A stretch of 64,000 bases of DNA from Parabacteroides hominis (lineage in GTDB: Bacteria; Bacteroidota; Bacteroidia; Bacteroidales; Tannerellaceae): NCBI RefSeq assembly GCF_014287585.1, contig NZ_JACOOJ010000001.1, positions 186,001 through 250,000 of the forward strand, given 5' to 3'. The notes under the pieces are model-generated. The model was not told the origin of the DNA and made no database searches. It saw nothing but the letters and a program-made list of their open reading frames with translations. This document shows positions 33,772-42,597 of this stretch, piece by piece; position 1 is the first letter of the stretch; the number at the start of each line of letters is the position of its first letter. The position numbers and the translations under genes are program-made.

Positions 33772-35483
33772 TTCACGAATGCGTGTTTGTTATAATCGTT
33801 AATAATGAATATCAGCCACTCGTCGCTCCGTTGCATGGCGAGCGGGTAGAAGACGGTCCCGTCGTGGAGCGTCAGCGAGCCGTCCCGGCTGAACACGGCC
33901 TTGCGTCCTCCCTTGCGCAACGGGATATCGCCGTAGACGCTGTCGTCGCGCTTCGACGAGCGGTGGAAATCAAACGGGCCGTCACCGTCCAAGCGGGTAC
34001 GCTTGTCGCCTTCCACCTTATAGTAGCACTGGTCGGCATTGCTGTAGACAAGGAGCTGGCAGCCGGCGAAAAATTCTTTCTCCAGCGCGGTCGTGTCGTT
34101 TGCCGCAAGGTACTTCACCCCGTTGCCGCTGCCGCCGAAACTTCCCGCAAATCCGCTTTCGCCGTAGAGGACATGCTCGTCTTTTTTCAAAGGGATATTC
34201 AACGTGCTCTGCTTGCAGGGCAGGACATCGGGCTGGGGGAAGTAGGCGTAGGCGTCACGGAGGATGTCAATGCAGTCGATGACCACATTGAGCGGCGCAC
34301 GCCTCGTAGCGCATTTGGGTATCATGCCTCCGTCAGCCATGTCGGCATAGACGGCTTCCGCTTCGGGCAGCAGTTTGCGGGTGTTGTCGAGACGCAGCTG
34401 CAAGCCTTTGAGGTAAACCTTGGCGGCGCGGGTACGGTAGTTCTTCATCAGCGCGTCCGCCTCGTCATAGAGGGCATGGATCTTGTCGACGTCGCTCTCG
34501 GCCCAGATCCGGCTGTAGAGGTCCTGCAAGCGGGCTTCATACTCTCCGGCGATCTGGCTGCAATCCTTCACCACGCCTGCTTCGTTCTTGCGCAGGGCGG
34601 CTTGTTTGGTAGCGAAGGCCTTCACCCGCTTTTCAAGCTCGGCAGTCTCGGCCATCACTTTCGCCGAGAGGGCATCGCCCTTGCGCGAAATCTCCATCAG
34701 GTTACCAAGGCCGCTTCCCATGAGGTCCTGTTGCATCGCCATCGCCTCCTGTCCTAACTGCATCATGCGCTGCTGGTCGGCTGCCGTCAGGGTCCCCGCC
34801 TCTTCTTTCTTTTCGAGGGCATTCATCTCTTTCTCGATCTCCTTCATCCGGCCTTCCTTGCTCTGCGCTTTGGCGGATAAGGCTTCGGCGTCGGCTCCTC
34901 CCAACACGTGCCGGCTCATTTTTTCTTCCAACCGCTGCTTCTCGGCTTCGGACGTGCCGGGGTCTTCGAGACGTTTTATCTCCTCCGAAGTCAGCCCTAT
35001 GATGCCTTCGAGTTCCTTGTACATCTTATCCCGCGCGGCGAGCATTTCCTCGTCGGAGCATGACAGCTCGTCGTCCAGTTCACCCGCCCGCATGGAGAGG
35101 GCAGACAGCTTGCGCTGGTAGGCGTTGCGCGCCGCGTCGGTCGGGTTGGCAATCTCGTCTGCCGTCGGCAGGGCGGGCAGTTCGTTCATCAGGGCGCGTA
35201 CGTCGGCGGCACGGCTGGGTGTCACCTCGCCGTCCCATACGACGCTGCTTTGGCGCAACTTCGGCAGGCGGTCGGTGGCGGTCGGCTTCACGGCGTCCGC
35301 CTCATCTGCACCCGTGTCGCTTGCGGTTTCTTCGGCAGGTGTTTCCGTGCCGGTCACTATGCCGATCGTCTTTTCCGCCTTCTGCTTGATCTTCTTCAGG
35401 AAGCCTTGCGCCCCGGCATCTGCCGGAAGAGCGGCCAGTGCTGCCACGCAGATGATTGCTGTAAATAAAGTTCTTGTTCTCAT
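33753..35483 (-). CDS. Exported coiled-coil protein of unknown function
   Basis: A 576-residue protein with a signal peptide (LFTAIICVAALAALPADAGAQ). Right after the cleavage site comes GFLKKIKQKAEKTIG, a basic amphipathic helix also seen in the OmpA protein at 37338. Residues about 110-370 form long charged helices (RLEEKMSRH; KEMNALEKKEEAG; TAELEKRVKAFATKQ), probably coiled coil. The C-terminal third is beta-rich with GGRKAVFSRDGSLTLHDGTVFYPLA. GC-rich like its partner downstream. No known domain recognised. Confidence 0.68.
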   Translation of the reverse strand: MRTRTLFTAIICVAALAALPADAGAQGFLKKIKQKAEKTIGIVTGTETPAEETASDTGADEADAVKPTATDRLPKLRQSSVVWDGEVTPSRAADVRALMNELPALPTADEIANPTDAARNAYQRKLSALSMRAGELDDELSCSDEEMLAARDKMYKELEGIIGLTSEEIKRLEDPGTSEAEKQRLEEKMSRHVLGGADAEALSAKAQSKEGRMKEIEKEMNALEKKEEAGTLTAADQQRMMQLGQEAMAMQQDLMGSGLGNLMEISRKGDALSAKVMAETAELEKRVKAFATKQAALRKNEAGVVKDCSQIAGEYEARLQDLYSRIWAESDVDKIHALYDEADALMKNYRTRAAKVYLKGLQLRLDNTRKLLPEAEAVYADMADGGMIPKCATRRAPLNVVIDCIDILRDAYAYFPQPDVLPCKQSTLNIPLKKDEHVLYGESGFAGSFGGSGNGVKYLAANDTTALEKEFFAGCQLLVYSNADQCYYKVEGDKRTRLDGDGPFDFHRSSKRDDSVYGDIPLRKGGRKAVFSRDGSLTLHDGTVFYPLAMQRSDEWLIFIINDYNKHAFVKCLYKL

Positions 35484-35545
35484 ATCTGTTCGTTTTAATC
35501 CGTTAATGTTCTATCCTGCTTTTCGCGAATGCCCGGCACGTCGGC

Positions 35546-36493
35546 TCATTGCACCAGCTTGTAGCCTTCGAGCGAAGTCGGTATCAGCGAAGGGTCGGGC
35601 GAGAAGGTGAGCAGCGCGACGGAGGGTTGCGGCTGCATCTGCTCGGCAAAGGTTCCCATGCCGGTCCCGCCGTCCATCTTGTAGTAACGGTGTACCACCG
35701 CGCCGCTCGCCTTGTCTATCCAGGTGATATAGGTTTGCTTGATTTTCTTCATATCCTTCATCACTCCGTCCATATCGCCTTTATTGCCGAGAAGGCCTCC
35801 TAAGGCTTTCATCCCGACGCCGAGGTCGCTCTCGGTTTCCGTCACGCGGGTGATCTTCTCGCAGTCGAAGCCGCCCCAGCGTTCGTCTTCTACGTTGACG
35901 GATTCCTGTGTTTCGGTCCGGATGATAGTGTCGTCTTGTTTCGCTTTTTTATTGTCCTCTTTCCGGGCTGTATGGACGATACCGTATGCACCGCCTATCC
36001 TGTTACAGAAGAACGTGTAATAATCCAAATCGGAAGTTCCCGTTAGTTGCGCCACTTTGTTCTTGGTCGAAATCTGGTAAAGCTTGTACTCGCCTTCATC
36101 GAGCAGGATAAGCATCTCGGCATTGCCGGAATTGTTCCAGAAGTGGTAATAAAGCACCTTTCCCGATTTCTGTATTTCCACGTTCACTTTGCCGCCCATT
36201 GTCTGCGCTGTCAACTCCATCCTGAAGTCGCGTGCGAACCAGGGGTTCTCCCTGTCGAGCGCCTTGTTCTGGGCAGGGGTGATTGACGGATCGACAAAGG
36301 CACCGCTTTTCGTCCCGCCTTCCTGCTTTTCCGCTTCTTCGCCATCCTCCTTTCCGGAACCGGCGGAGTTCTTATGTTCCGCTACGACTTTCGCCGCCGC
36401 GTGAAACTTCCTTTTCATCTTCTCCCCGTCGCAAGCCGTCAGCAAGGCGATACCTGCCAGGCAAATCAACAGTGTGTAATATTTTCTTTTCAT
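35546..36493 (-). CDS. Lipoprotein related to DUF4412 proteins
   Basis: A 315-residue lipoprotein (lipobox LAGIALLTACDG, Cys21). A basic helix (MKRKFHAAAKVVAEHKN) and a Gly/Glu/Lys-rich linker follow. The folded part (about residues 80-300) has FRMELTAQTMGGKVNVEIQKSGKVLYYHF and YITWIDKASGAVVHRYYKMDGG, a pattern like the DUF4412 neighbour at 31394. It is the promoter-proximal gene of the cluster, 62 bp before the coiled-coil gene. Function unknown. Confidence 0.7.
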   Translation of the reverse strand: MKRKYYTLLICLAGIALLTACDGEKMKRKFHAAAKVVAEHKNSAGSGKEDGEEAEKQEGGTKSGAFVDPSITPAQNKALDRENPWFARDFRMELTAQTMGGKVNVEIQKSGKVLYYHFWNNSGNAEMLILLDEGEYKLYQISTKNKVAQLTGTSDLDYYTFFCNRIGGAYGIVHTARKEDNKKAKQDDTIIRTETQESVNVEDERWGGFDCEKITRVTETESDLGVGMKALGGLLGNKGDMDGVMKDMKKIKQTYITWIDKASGAVVHRYYKMDGGTGMGTFAEQMQPQPSVALLTFSPDPSLIPTSLEGYKLVQ

Positions 36494-36587
36494 ATACTCA
36501 TTCGTTAATTATGTGCACAAAAAAAGCGTGTAAACTCCGATAAATAAACGAACTTTGACACGCCGGAATGATTAAAGGGAGAAAACA

Positions 36588-36627
36588 AAAATCCCGGCAA
36601 CTCCTTACGGGGAGATGTCGGGATTTT
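36588..36627 (-). terminator. Terminator after the toxin-antitoxin pair
   Basis: Stem AAAATCCCGGCA / TGTCGGGATTTT with an inner CTCC/GGGG pairing; on the minus strand it ends in TTTTTGTTTT, 18 bp after the toxin stop. Confidence 0.82.
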
Positions 36628-36645
36628 CAGGAAGGGGAGATATGT

Positions 36646-36969
36646 TTATTCTTTCCTAAGTTTATCTTGTAGGACTCCGGGATTATTACGGCAATCCCAA
36701 ACTGCAACTATATGACAAATACCTGATTCATAAAAATAAATAACCTTATAATGATGCTTGACTACAAGATACCTGAAACAAACATCATCATCAGATAATA
36801 CCAATTCTTTTGTACCTTGTTCCGGAAATGTTTCCAGATTACACACTGCATCAAATATTGCCTTCTTAATATTATTAGCAGTTTGAGGACTACGCTTTAT
36901 ACAACGGTAATACTTACAAATCTCAAATAAATCTTGTTTTGCCTCTTTTTGCCATTTTATCTTTACCAT
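36646..36969 (-). CDS. RelE/ParE-family toxin
   Basis: A 107-residue type II toxin: KIKWQKEAKQDLFEICKYYR at the start, LETFPEQGTKEL in the middle and YRYLVVKHHYKVIYFYE-like strands with IVAVWDCRNNP at the end, the RelE/ParE fold order. Members cut mRNA at the ribosome or poison gyrase; which applies is not clear. Its start overlaps the antitoxin stop by 7 bp. The module is AT-rich next to GC-rich neighbours, which suggests separate acquisition. Confidence 0.85.
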   Translation of the reverse strand: MVKIKWQKEAKQDLFEICKYYRCIKRSPQTANNIKKAIFDAVCNLETFPEQGTKELVLSDDDVCFRYLVVKHHYKVIYFYESGICHIVAVWDCRNNPGVLQDKLRKE

Positions 36970-37205
36970 GTCTCAGCTTCTTTCATCAGATCTTCATTGC
37001 TTTGTCCCATACCCAAACGAGCATCTTGAACTCCCTGCCATGCTCTTTGGCTCAATTCTTCAATACTATACTGGCAAGGGATATCCTGTTCAACCTTTTT
37101 TCGCAAAATATGCAGATATTTCCTTAACTGTATCATTGCGTCTTCATTATCCAATAAGAGATTGAGATTCTCAAAGATATCAGCTCTTAATTGCATTGTT
37201 GTCAT
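36963..37205 (-). CDS. Antitoxin of the RelE/ParE pair
   Basis: An 80-residue protein beginning MTTMQLRADIFENLNLLLDNED, followed by an arginine/lysine-rich helix and a polar C-terminus (SIEELSQRAWQGVQDARLGMGQ). It fits the small antitoxins paired with ParE in Bacteroides. A longer frame upstream is excluded by the promoter box at 37242; an ATG at 37196 is an alternative start. It probably represses its own promoter. Confidence 0.78.
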   Translation of the reverse strand: MTTMQLRADIFENLNLLLDNEDAMIQLRKYLHILRKKVEQDIPCQYSIEELSQRAWQGVQDARLGMGQSNEDLMKEAETW

Positions 37206-37241
37206 ACAGAGTCTCCTTAATCTTTTAATTATTACTACCCA

Positions 37242-37249
37242 CAAAGATA
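37242..37249 (-). promoter_or_regulatory. Promoter -7 box of the toxin-antitoxin pair
   Basis: TATCTTTG on the minus strand, 36 bp before the antitoxin ATG. Confidence 0.6.
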
Positions 37250-37337
37250 ACATTTTCCACGAAACAGTTTCCTATCTTCCTAAAAATCATTCCAGCATGT
37301 CAAAGAGCGTTCTTTCTATACATTATATATATGTAAC

Positions 37338-38651
37338 TTATATCTTCACAAACTCTACCCGTCGGTTCTTGGCGCGGCCTTCGTCCGTGCCGTTGTCGGC
37401 GATGGGCGAAGTCTGGCCTTTGCCGGAGGCGGAGAGGCGGTCGGCACTGATACCCAATTCCACCAACTTATCTACGATGGCATTCGAGCGGGCTTCGCTC
37501 AATGTCTGGTTAGAGGCTTCGTTGCCGGTACTGTCGGTATGGCCTTCGACCGAGAATTTGAGGTCGGGGTTTTCTTTCATCAAGGTGACGATACGGTTGA
37601 TTTCGCCCATACTCTCTGGCTTAATGGTGGATTTGCCGACATCGAAGGTAATGCCGTAGGTGATGAATTTGCCGTCGGACATCATGCGGTCGTAGAGGGG
37701 GACGGCGCCTTTGGCGATACGGATATTACGTATATAACATTTTGTATGATGGGCGTAGTTGTGCCTGTAAACAGAAAACCATGTATGATGAACAGTGTTG
37801 GGTATATTGGTAACCCTTGTACCGTTGATATAGGCTTTAAAAGCCCGTTTATTAAATGAGAAAGCTATATGGTTCCAATCGTTCAGAATGATTAAAGGTT
37901 TTGCTTTATAACTACCATCGACATTATCACCACCAGGACGTCTGAATGAATAGTCTGCACTGTTACCAAAATCGTATAAATCCCATGTAGAAGATTTGTA
38001 TTTCTCTTTTTCATAAAATGTAATTCTGTAACGTGAATAAGTTCGATCATCAACATCGCTATAGCTTGTTTTACTGTCACTTATATACACATCTATTTCA
38101 ATAGTATATACATCAGGTAGGTAGTTTTGAGGATTTTCCATTAACGGAATAATTGTTGTTCCTCCTTCTGTAAAATAGATTGCTTTTGCTCCTCCGAGTT
38201 GAGCTACTTCTGCATTTCCGTCCAACAAATCCCATTTACTAGGAAATTCCCCGAGTTGTTCATGGGAAAGATCATCGTCGAAGATTATTTCGTCACCTGG
38301 TACAAAATCACTTTTAGCATAAGTCGCTTCAAGTGACTGTTTGGTTTGTTTAAGTGGTTGCTCTTGTTGTCCTTCTGCTCCATCATCGCCAATGACTTCC
38401 ACATCCCCTTGCGGATTAGTGCTCGTCTTCGTTTCACTCTTACTATCATTCCCTTTTCCCGTCACCGCATCTTCCGCGCCGTCAAAGGCTTTGTCTACAG
38501 CTTTCTCGATTTTCCGTTCTACATTCTTTTCGGTTGCTTTCTTGGCACTTTCGCCTGCTTTTTTGAGGAGTTTCTTTCCCCATTGGGCTTGCACGTCCGT
38601 TGTCCCGGCAAGGAACAACAGGGCTGATAAAATGAATATTAGCTTTTTCAT
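37338..38651 (-). CDS. OmpA-family protein with laminin-G/lectin-like middle
   Basis: A 437-residue exported protein. Signal peptide (LIFILSALLFLAGTTDVQAQ), then a basic helix (WGKKLLKKAGESAKKATEK), an acidic linker, a beta-rich central domain (about residues 115-320) of concanavalin/LamG type (WNHIAFSFNKRAFKAYINGTRV), and a C-terminal OmpA domain with ITFDVGKSTIKPES, FSVEGHTDSTGNEA and GRAKNRRVEF, which binds peptidoglycan. The central part of the gene is visibly AT-rich while both ends are GC-rich, so the gene looks mosaic. Confidence 0.85.
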   Translation of the reverse strand: MKKLIFILSALLFLAGTTDVQAQWGKKLLKKAGESAKKATEKNVERKIEKAVDKAFDGAEDAVTGKGNDSKSETKTSTNPQGDVEVIGDDGAEGQQEQPLKQTKQSLEATYAKSDFVPGDEIIFDDDLSHEQLGEFPSKWDLLDGNAEVAQLGGAKAIYFTEGGTTIIPLMENPQNYLPDVYTIEIDVYISDSKTSYSDVDDRTYSRYRITFYEKEKYKSSTWDLYDFGNSADYSFRRPGGDNVDGSYKAKPLIILNDWNHIAFSFNKRAFKAYINGTRVTNIPNTVHHTWFSVYRHNYAHHTKCYIRNIRIAKGAVPLYDRMMSDGKFITYGITFDVGKSTIKPESMGEINRIVTLMKENPDLKFSVEGHTDSTGNEASNQTLSEARSNAIVDKLVELGISADRLSASGKGQTSPIADNGTDEGRAKNRRVEFVKI

Positions 38652-38686
38652 GTTCTTAATAATTATAAATTAGTAATTCCGTATTA

Positions 38687-38932
38687 TTATTTACCAAAGC
38701 ATCTTCTGATACGTCGGTCCAGATTAGTCCAGGATCTCCGGAAAAAGCGGGAAACCTTCTTCCGCCAAGAGATCCCTTTCTTACGGTCCTCTTCCATTTG
38801 TTCTGCCACTTTTTCGACACGAACGATACGCTCGTCGCAAGTAGCAGGCTCGTCGCGTGAAATGCGCTTCTCGATAACTTCGATCACCTCTTCATAGGAA
38901 AGCAACGGCTTCGTGTTTTTTTCTTCTTCCAT
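38687..38932 (-). CDS. Small charged hypothetical protein
   Basis: An 81-residue protein from MEEEKNTKPLLSYEEVIEVI to a strongly basic end (FRRSWTNLDRRIRRCFGK). The N-terminal half is acidic and the C-terminal half very basic, which could suit nucleic acid or membrane binding. An alternative start at 39130 would add 66 residues with a hydrophobic segment, but that stretch looks less protein-like. No family recognised. It lies between the hybrid sensor and the OmpA gene. Confidence 0.5.
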   Translation of the reverse strand: MEEEKNTKPLLSYEEVIEVIEKRISRDEPATCDERIVRVEKVAEQMEEDRKKGISWRKKVSRFFRRSWTNLDRRIRRCFGK

Positions 38933-39254
38933 ACTCGAAATTGATTTGGTGAAACGTCCGATTTCTTTATCAGCAAAAATAGGCGCAAGAAGCATCAGCC
39001 GTGAGGAGAAACGGCGCAATCTTACAAGAGAGACAACGCATTCTTCAAACTCCAAACAAGAAAATCGACGCGCAAACAAGAGATAAGGAGCTAATATCCA
39101 GATGATAAAAAATGCTAACCGGTTTCCCATACGAACTGAGCGTAAAGACCGAACGGCATTACCGGGTTGTATTCTATCTCGTGTTCAAACTAATCTCTCG
39201 TTTGATGCAGCAGAACGTAACTTGGGAGAGTGGATCATAGAATAAAATGACTTT

Positions 39255-42107
39255 CTATTTTTGGCCGTTCAGGCTTTTACGGTATTGGGAGGGAGTCACG
39301 TTGAAGAGCTGTTTGAAAAGGCGGGCAAAATAGTTGGCATCCTCAAAACCACACCTGAAAGCGATATCGCCGATCAAATCTTCGGTGGATATGAGAAGAC
39401 GTTTGCTTCTCTCTAACCTCATTTGCAGGATATAGGCGGATGTATTATAGCCCGTAATCGTACGCACCTTGCGGTTCAATTGGGATTTGCTCATGCACAT
39501 CTTATCGGCAATCATATCCGAATTCAGGCCATGATTGGACATCAAAGAATAGATCAGGTCGTTCAGCCGGTTCAGGAATTCCTGATCCGGAGAACTTAAC
39601 TTCACGGTTTGCGTTGTTCCATCGCCCAAAGCTTTCGAATATTTCTCTCGCAGCAGACGGCGTTGTTCGAGCAATTTCGAGATACGGATATGCAGTTCGT
39701 CCGTGCTGAAAGGTTTTTCCAGGTAGGCGTCGGCTCCGGCATTCAAGCCGGATACACGCTCTGCGTCCCCGCATTTCGCCGTGACAACAATAATCGGAAT
39801 ATGGTTCAGGATATCCGAACTTCTAACCCTTCGACACAGCTCGTAACCATCCATTTCAGGCATCATCAAATCCGTAATGATCAGTTCCGGCATGTGTTCC
39901 TTTGCTATCTCCAGTCCTTCCGCACCGTTGCGGGCATACAAAATACGATATGTGTCCTTCAATAATCCGCCGATATAATACGACACGTCTGCATTATCCT
40001 CCACAATCAAGATAGAGGCCGACATCCTGTCTTCCGATCCGTCGGACGGTAACGCCAAGCTTTTTTCTTCCTCCTCTTCCTCCGGAACCGGCAATTCCCA
40101 ATCCGTCTCTTCTCCGGCAATCCACTGTTGCCAACTCGCATTGCCGTGTTTCAGGGGCAAGGTGATGATAAACTCCGATCCAATCCCGACCTGGCTTTTC
40201 ACACGAATACGTCCGTCCATACATTCTACCATCTCCCGAACCATGGAAAGGCCGATCCCAGTTCCGGCTTCCTTTACTCCGTTCTCCCCCTGGTAAAAGG
40301 CATTGAAGATATCAGGCAAATCGGAATCGGCAATGCCGCATCCCGTGTCTGCTACCCGGATCATGACCGAATTGCCGTTACGCACCATCCGGACCACAAC
40401 CTGCCCCTCTTTTGGCGTGAACTTTATCGCATTCGACAGCAAATTGCCTATAATCTTATGAAGATACTCAGGCACAAAATCCATTATCACCTCGGTTTCC
40501 GACGAGATAAAACGCAGGCTGATCTGTTTGGCACGCGTGTATGGCTGGTTACTCTCTACGATCATGCGCAAGCAAGCGACCAAATCGCCGGTACGCCATC
40601 CCGGATCGCCGATACCTGATTTCACTTTCGAAACTTCCAACAGTTGGTTGACCAATCCGAGCAGGTTCTTTCCCTGCCGGTAGATCGTGGCTAATTTAGT
40701 CCTGAATTCATCTTCAATCCACTTTTCCTTTTGCATTTGTTCCGACAGGCCCAATATCAAGGTCAACGGGGTACGAAATTCATGGGTGACATTCGTAAAA
40801 AAGTTTCCCCGTATGATTTCCATACGCTTCATCACCCGCTGGTTGTGCAACTTCATCCGCAGGGCATACCATAAAAAGCCCATCGCGATCATAGCAAGCA
40901 GAAGAACGCAAAAGCAGGCGACCAGGAAAATATTCTTCGTGCGCTGTTCCGTTTCATAGTTCTTCTGTACCGATTTCAACTCCCGCTCGCTTCTTGTCCG
41001 TTCGTAATTGACCCGCTGATTCTGTATATAATTCTGATTATCGGCATTCTTCACGCTGTCTGAATAAGCACAGCTCAGGATATAATTATCGAGTGCCAGG
41101 CGGCAATCGCCCAATTTTTCATAATAGAGGTAATTCAGATGGCATATTTCGGCCAAATGTTCCCGCGAACGAGTTTTCCGGGCAGTCTCTTCGGCATGTT
41201 TCAGATAACGTCTTGCCGAAACAATGTCTCCCTGCGACAAATTGACTCGTGCCAATGCAATGCATGCCTCTAACCAATGGTACAGGTCGCTATTCTCCAC
41301 CATCAGGTTATAGGCGCTATGGTATTCGCGCAGAGCGTCTTCCCACTGTCCCCTTTTCTCATACAAACGTCCGATGTTATTATGGCTGAGCGAAACGCCG
41401 ACTACAGATCCGGCTGCGCTGTTATGCTTCATCGACATGCGGTAGCAGACAAGCGCCGAGTCGATCATACCGTGCGCTTCAAACACGGCTCCCCGGTTGG
41501 AATAATTCATAGCCTGCCCCACGTCACTTCCCAAAGCCCGTTCTTCCTCCAATGCCACTTTGAAGATGCTGTCGGCTATCTCGAAATTGTCCAGCATCAG
41601 ATACACATTCCCGATTCCGCTCAGAGAGATAACCCTGTTTTTCCGGGCAGCATGGCTACTCTTGTCACTGTATTGCTCGCACAACAGCAACGCTCCGTAA
41701 TGAGAAACGGAAGCCTCGTCCAAAATACCGATTCTGCGATAATTCGTCCCTATATTATTCATTGCTTGCACGACTTCGGGCGTATCTCTTATCTGCACAG
41801 CCAGTTCCAATCCCCTACGATGATATTCGATGGCTTCGGTGAAACGCGCCATTTCACGGTAGCGTACTCCCAATTCCCTGCAGACAAGTATCACGCCGGA
41901 CGTATTGTTCGCAGCCATATATCGGTCCAGCCATACAGTCAATGAATCTGTCGCCGGATTCGTATTAATAAGGCTGTCCACGGCAGCCCGCTCCTCTTCC
42001 GTATATCCTTTTTCGACGACCTTACTGCAAGATGATATCAGCAATACGGCGATCAGGCAAAAGAATGAACAGAAACGTCTTCCTTTATATTCGGTAAAGT
42101 CAATCAT
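39255..42107 (-). CDS. TPR-containing hybrid two-component sensor/AraC regulator
   Basis: A 950-residue one-protein signalling system. Lipobox-like N-terminus (LLISSCSK, Cys27), TPR repeats over about residues 60-370, a coiled coil, one transmembrane helix (about 405-425), HisKA with the phospho-acceptor His in NVTHEFRTPLTLILG, HATPase (NLLSNAIKFT, GTGIGLSMVREMVE), a receiver domain with the Asp in IITDLMMPEMDG, and a C-terminal AraC helix-turn-helix. Classical Bacteroides hybrids sense glycans with a propeller domain; this one has TPRs instead. No sugar-use operon adjoins, so its target is open. The C-terminal tail ends in LNGQK. Confidence 0.93.
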   Translation of the reverse strand: MIDFTEYKGRRFCSFFCLIAVLLISSCSKVVEKGYTEEERAAVDSLINTNPATDSLTVWLDRYMAANNTSGVILVCRELGVRYREMARFTEAIEYHRRGLELAVQIRDTPEVVQAMNNIGTNYRRIGILDEASVSHYGALLLCEQYSDKSSHAARKNRVISLSGIGNVYLMLDNFEIADSIFKVALEEERALGSDVGQAMNYSNRGAVFEAHGMIDSALVCYRMSMKHNSAAGSVVGVSLSHNNIGRLYEKRGQWEDALREYHSAYNLMVENSDLYHWLEACIALARVNLSQGDIVSARRYLKHAEETARKTRSREHLAEICHLNYLYYEKLGDCRLALDNYILSCAYSDSVKNADNQNYIQNQRVNYERTRSERELKSVQKNYETEQRTKNIFLVACFCVLLLAMIAMGFLWYALRMKLHNQRVMKRMEIIRGNFFTNVTHEFRTPLTLILGLSEQMQKEKWIEDEFRTKLATIYRQGKNLLGLVNQLLEVSKVKSGIGDPGWRTGDLVACLRMIVESNQPYTRAKQISLRFISSETEVIMDFVPEYLHKIIGNLLSNAIKFTPKEGQVVVRMVRNGNSVMIRVADTGCGIADSDLPDIFNAFYQGENGVKEAGTGIGLSMVREMVECMDGRIRVKSQVGIGSEFIITLPLKHGNASWQQWIAGEETDWELPVPEEEEEEKSLALPSDGSEDRMSASILIVEDNADVSYYIGGLLKDTYRILYARNGAEGLEIAKEHMPELIITDLMMPEMDGYELCRRVRSSDILNHIPIIVVTAKCGDAERVSGLNAGADAYLEKPFSTDELHIRISKLLEQRRLLREKYSKALGDGTTQTVKLSSPDQEFLNRLNDLIYSLMSNHGLNSDMIADKMCMSKSQLNRKVRTITGYNTSAYILQMRLERSKRLLISTEDLIGDIAFRCGFEDANYFARLFKQLFNVTPSQYRKSLNGQK

Positions 42108-42597
42108 TATACATTATATATATATTATACTCCGGTATATCGTTCTCCCAAAAAGGCAACGAAGCCACGCTCCGTATTTCATGGTCCAAAGAGACTACAA
42201 AACCGCGAAACGACCTAAATATAAAAGGGTACGAACATCCGAAAACCGTGCATTCGGACTTATTGGACGAGTAAATATGTGTGTTTTCATAGATATTATA
42301 GACTTGCCACCGCTTGGTTCCAAAGGCCGGCCGATGATCAAAAGAAAGCGTGGAACCATTAGCTTATCTTAAGAGAAGGGCTCTGGTAAACCCGTACGGT
42401 AAAATAAGCAACAGTCCACGCCCTTTGTCGATATACTGAGAAATGTATATAACAACGACGTGAAACGTCAAGCTTATTCTCCCGTGAAAAATTTACCAGA
42501 TTTTATCTCTGAGAACGAAGCTAAACACTTTCATGTGTAAAACTAATATGTCCGTCTCCCTTCAGGAGACAATACAAATGTAAGCATTAATTCATAT
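42108..42597. other. 490-bp intergenic region, little recognised
   Basis: Between two minus-strand genes. It should contain the promoter of the hybrid sensor, but no clear TAnnTTTG box is seen on that strand; an AT-repeat (TATATATATA) lies just upstream of the sensor start. A small hairpin GTCTCC-CTTCA-GGAGAC (42554-42570) lies 27 bp downstream of the AraC stop and may end its transcript, though without a T-run. Confidence 0.4.
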
